Part shown: positions 4,906 to 5,000 of the stretch, piece by piece
Layout of the letters: each line of letters begins with the position of its first letter
Position numbering within the stretch: the first letter of the stretch is position 1
Source: CAZSDP01 sp964605665
Lineage (GTDB): Bacteria; Planctomycetota; UBA8108; UBA1146
Reading direction: 5' to 3'
Length of the DNA stretch: 5,000 nucleotides
NCBI GenBank assembly: GCA_964605665.1
Contig: CAZSDP010000055.1
Coordinates: 1-5,000, forward strand
Notes under the pieces: generated by a model
Database searches by the model: none
Seen by the model: the letters and a program-made list of their open reading frames with translations, nothing else
What the model was told of the DNA's origin: nothing
Program-made: the position numbers and the translations under genes

Positions 4906-5000
4906 CGAGATAACCAGCCCCCGGGGCGCTGTTGATGAACCTCGACTATCTGGACTGATTGCGGCTGCAAAGCCTCGGAGATAACCGCGGAGATAAAGAC
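4863..5000 (-). CDS. Probable C-terminal end of an unidentified protein (partial)
   Basis: A minus-strand frame is open from the window edge to TAG at 4865-4863, giving 45 residues that begin at codon one of the edge. The sequence is of ordinary composition (a mix of Val, Ile, Glu and Gln, for example QSVQIVEVHQQ) and ends GEIRFAIEVQ, which could be a final beta strand. It would lie upstream of the MORN gene in the same direction, with a 153-base gap. I recognise no family. An open frame of this length can arise by chance at this GC, so the call rests mainly on natural-looking composition and position. Confidence 0.35.
   Translation of the reverse strand, partial: VFISAVISEALQPQSVQIVEVHQQRPGGWLSRAESGEIRFAIEVQ

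Noticed and set aside
4978..4998. Direct repeat GGAGATAA at 4977-4984 and 4990-4997, also GAGATAA at 4907
   Set aside because: It is short and falls inside the probable partial coding frame at the edge, where it reads as ordinary codons.

Overview
The window reads as bacterial chromosome of moderately high GC, with four complete protein genes, one probable partial gene at the right edge, and one tRNA gene. The protein style suggests a planctomycete-like or similar environmental bacterium: large secreted proteins of unknown function, a Cys-free thioredoxin-fold-like lipoprotein, and a MORN-type repeat protein. No marker gene proves this, so the lineage is an inference. I see no CRISPR array, transposase, integrase, rRNA gene or recognisable defence system.

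Layout, left to right. Bases 1-280 hold no gene; they form a structured leader with a weak promoter-like pair. A 695-residue, N-terminally membrane-anchored protein with beta-sandwich-like repeats runs rightward (281-2368). It converges on a leftward lipoprotein gene (2694-3254). The gap between them carries an excellent intrinsic terminator for the lipoprotein gene, with a perfect 10-bp stem, a UUCG loop and eight T. The distal half of that terminator is tandemly reiterated downstream. Bases 3255-3757 are non-coding, compositionally odd, and contain two short tandem-repeat tracts. The second tract leads directly into tRNA-Arg(CCT) at 3758-3831.

Right of the tRNA, every gene points left. They are a 71-residue exported CPVC protein ending 11 bases from the tRNA, a 131-residue protein made of five MORN-variant repeats (YwqK family), and an open frame entering from the right edge. 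Homologous elements of about 82 bp lie upstream of both complete genes. Hand alignment gives about 73% identity, and both copies share a GTGGACA-N11-TGTCC inverted repeat. Together with the tRNA boundary and the different codon use of the MORN gene, this makes the right 1.2 kb look like a small accessory or cassette-like region. That is an inference, not a demonstrated island.

No shared pathway links the genes. The lipoprotein and the large anchored protein are both predicted to act outside the cytoplasmic membrane, but they are convergent rather than one operon.
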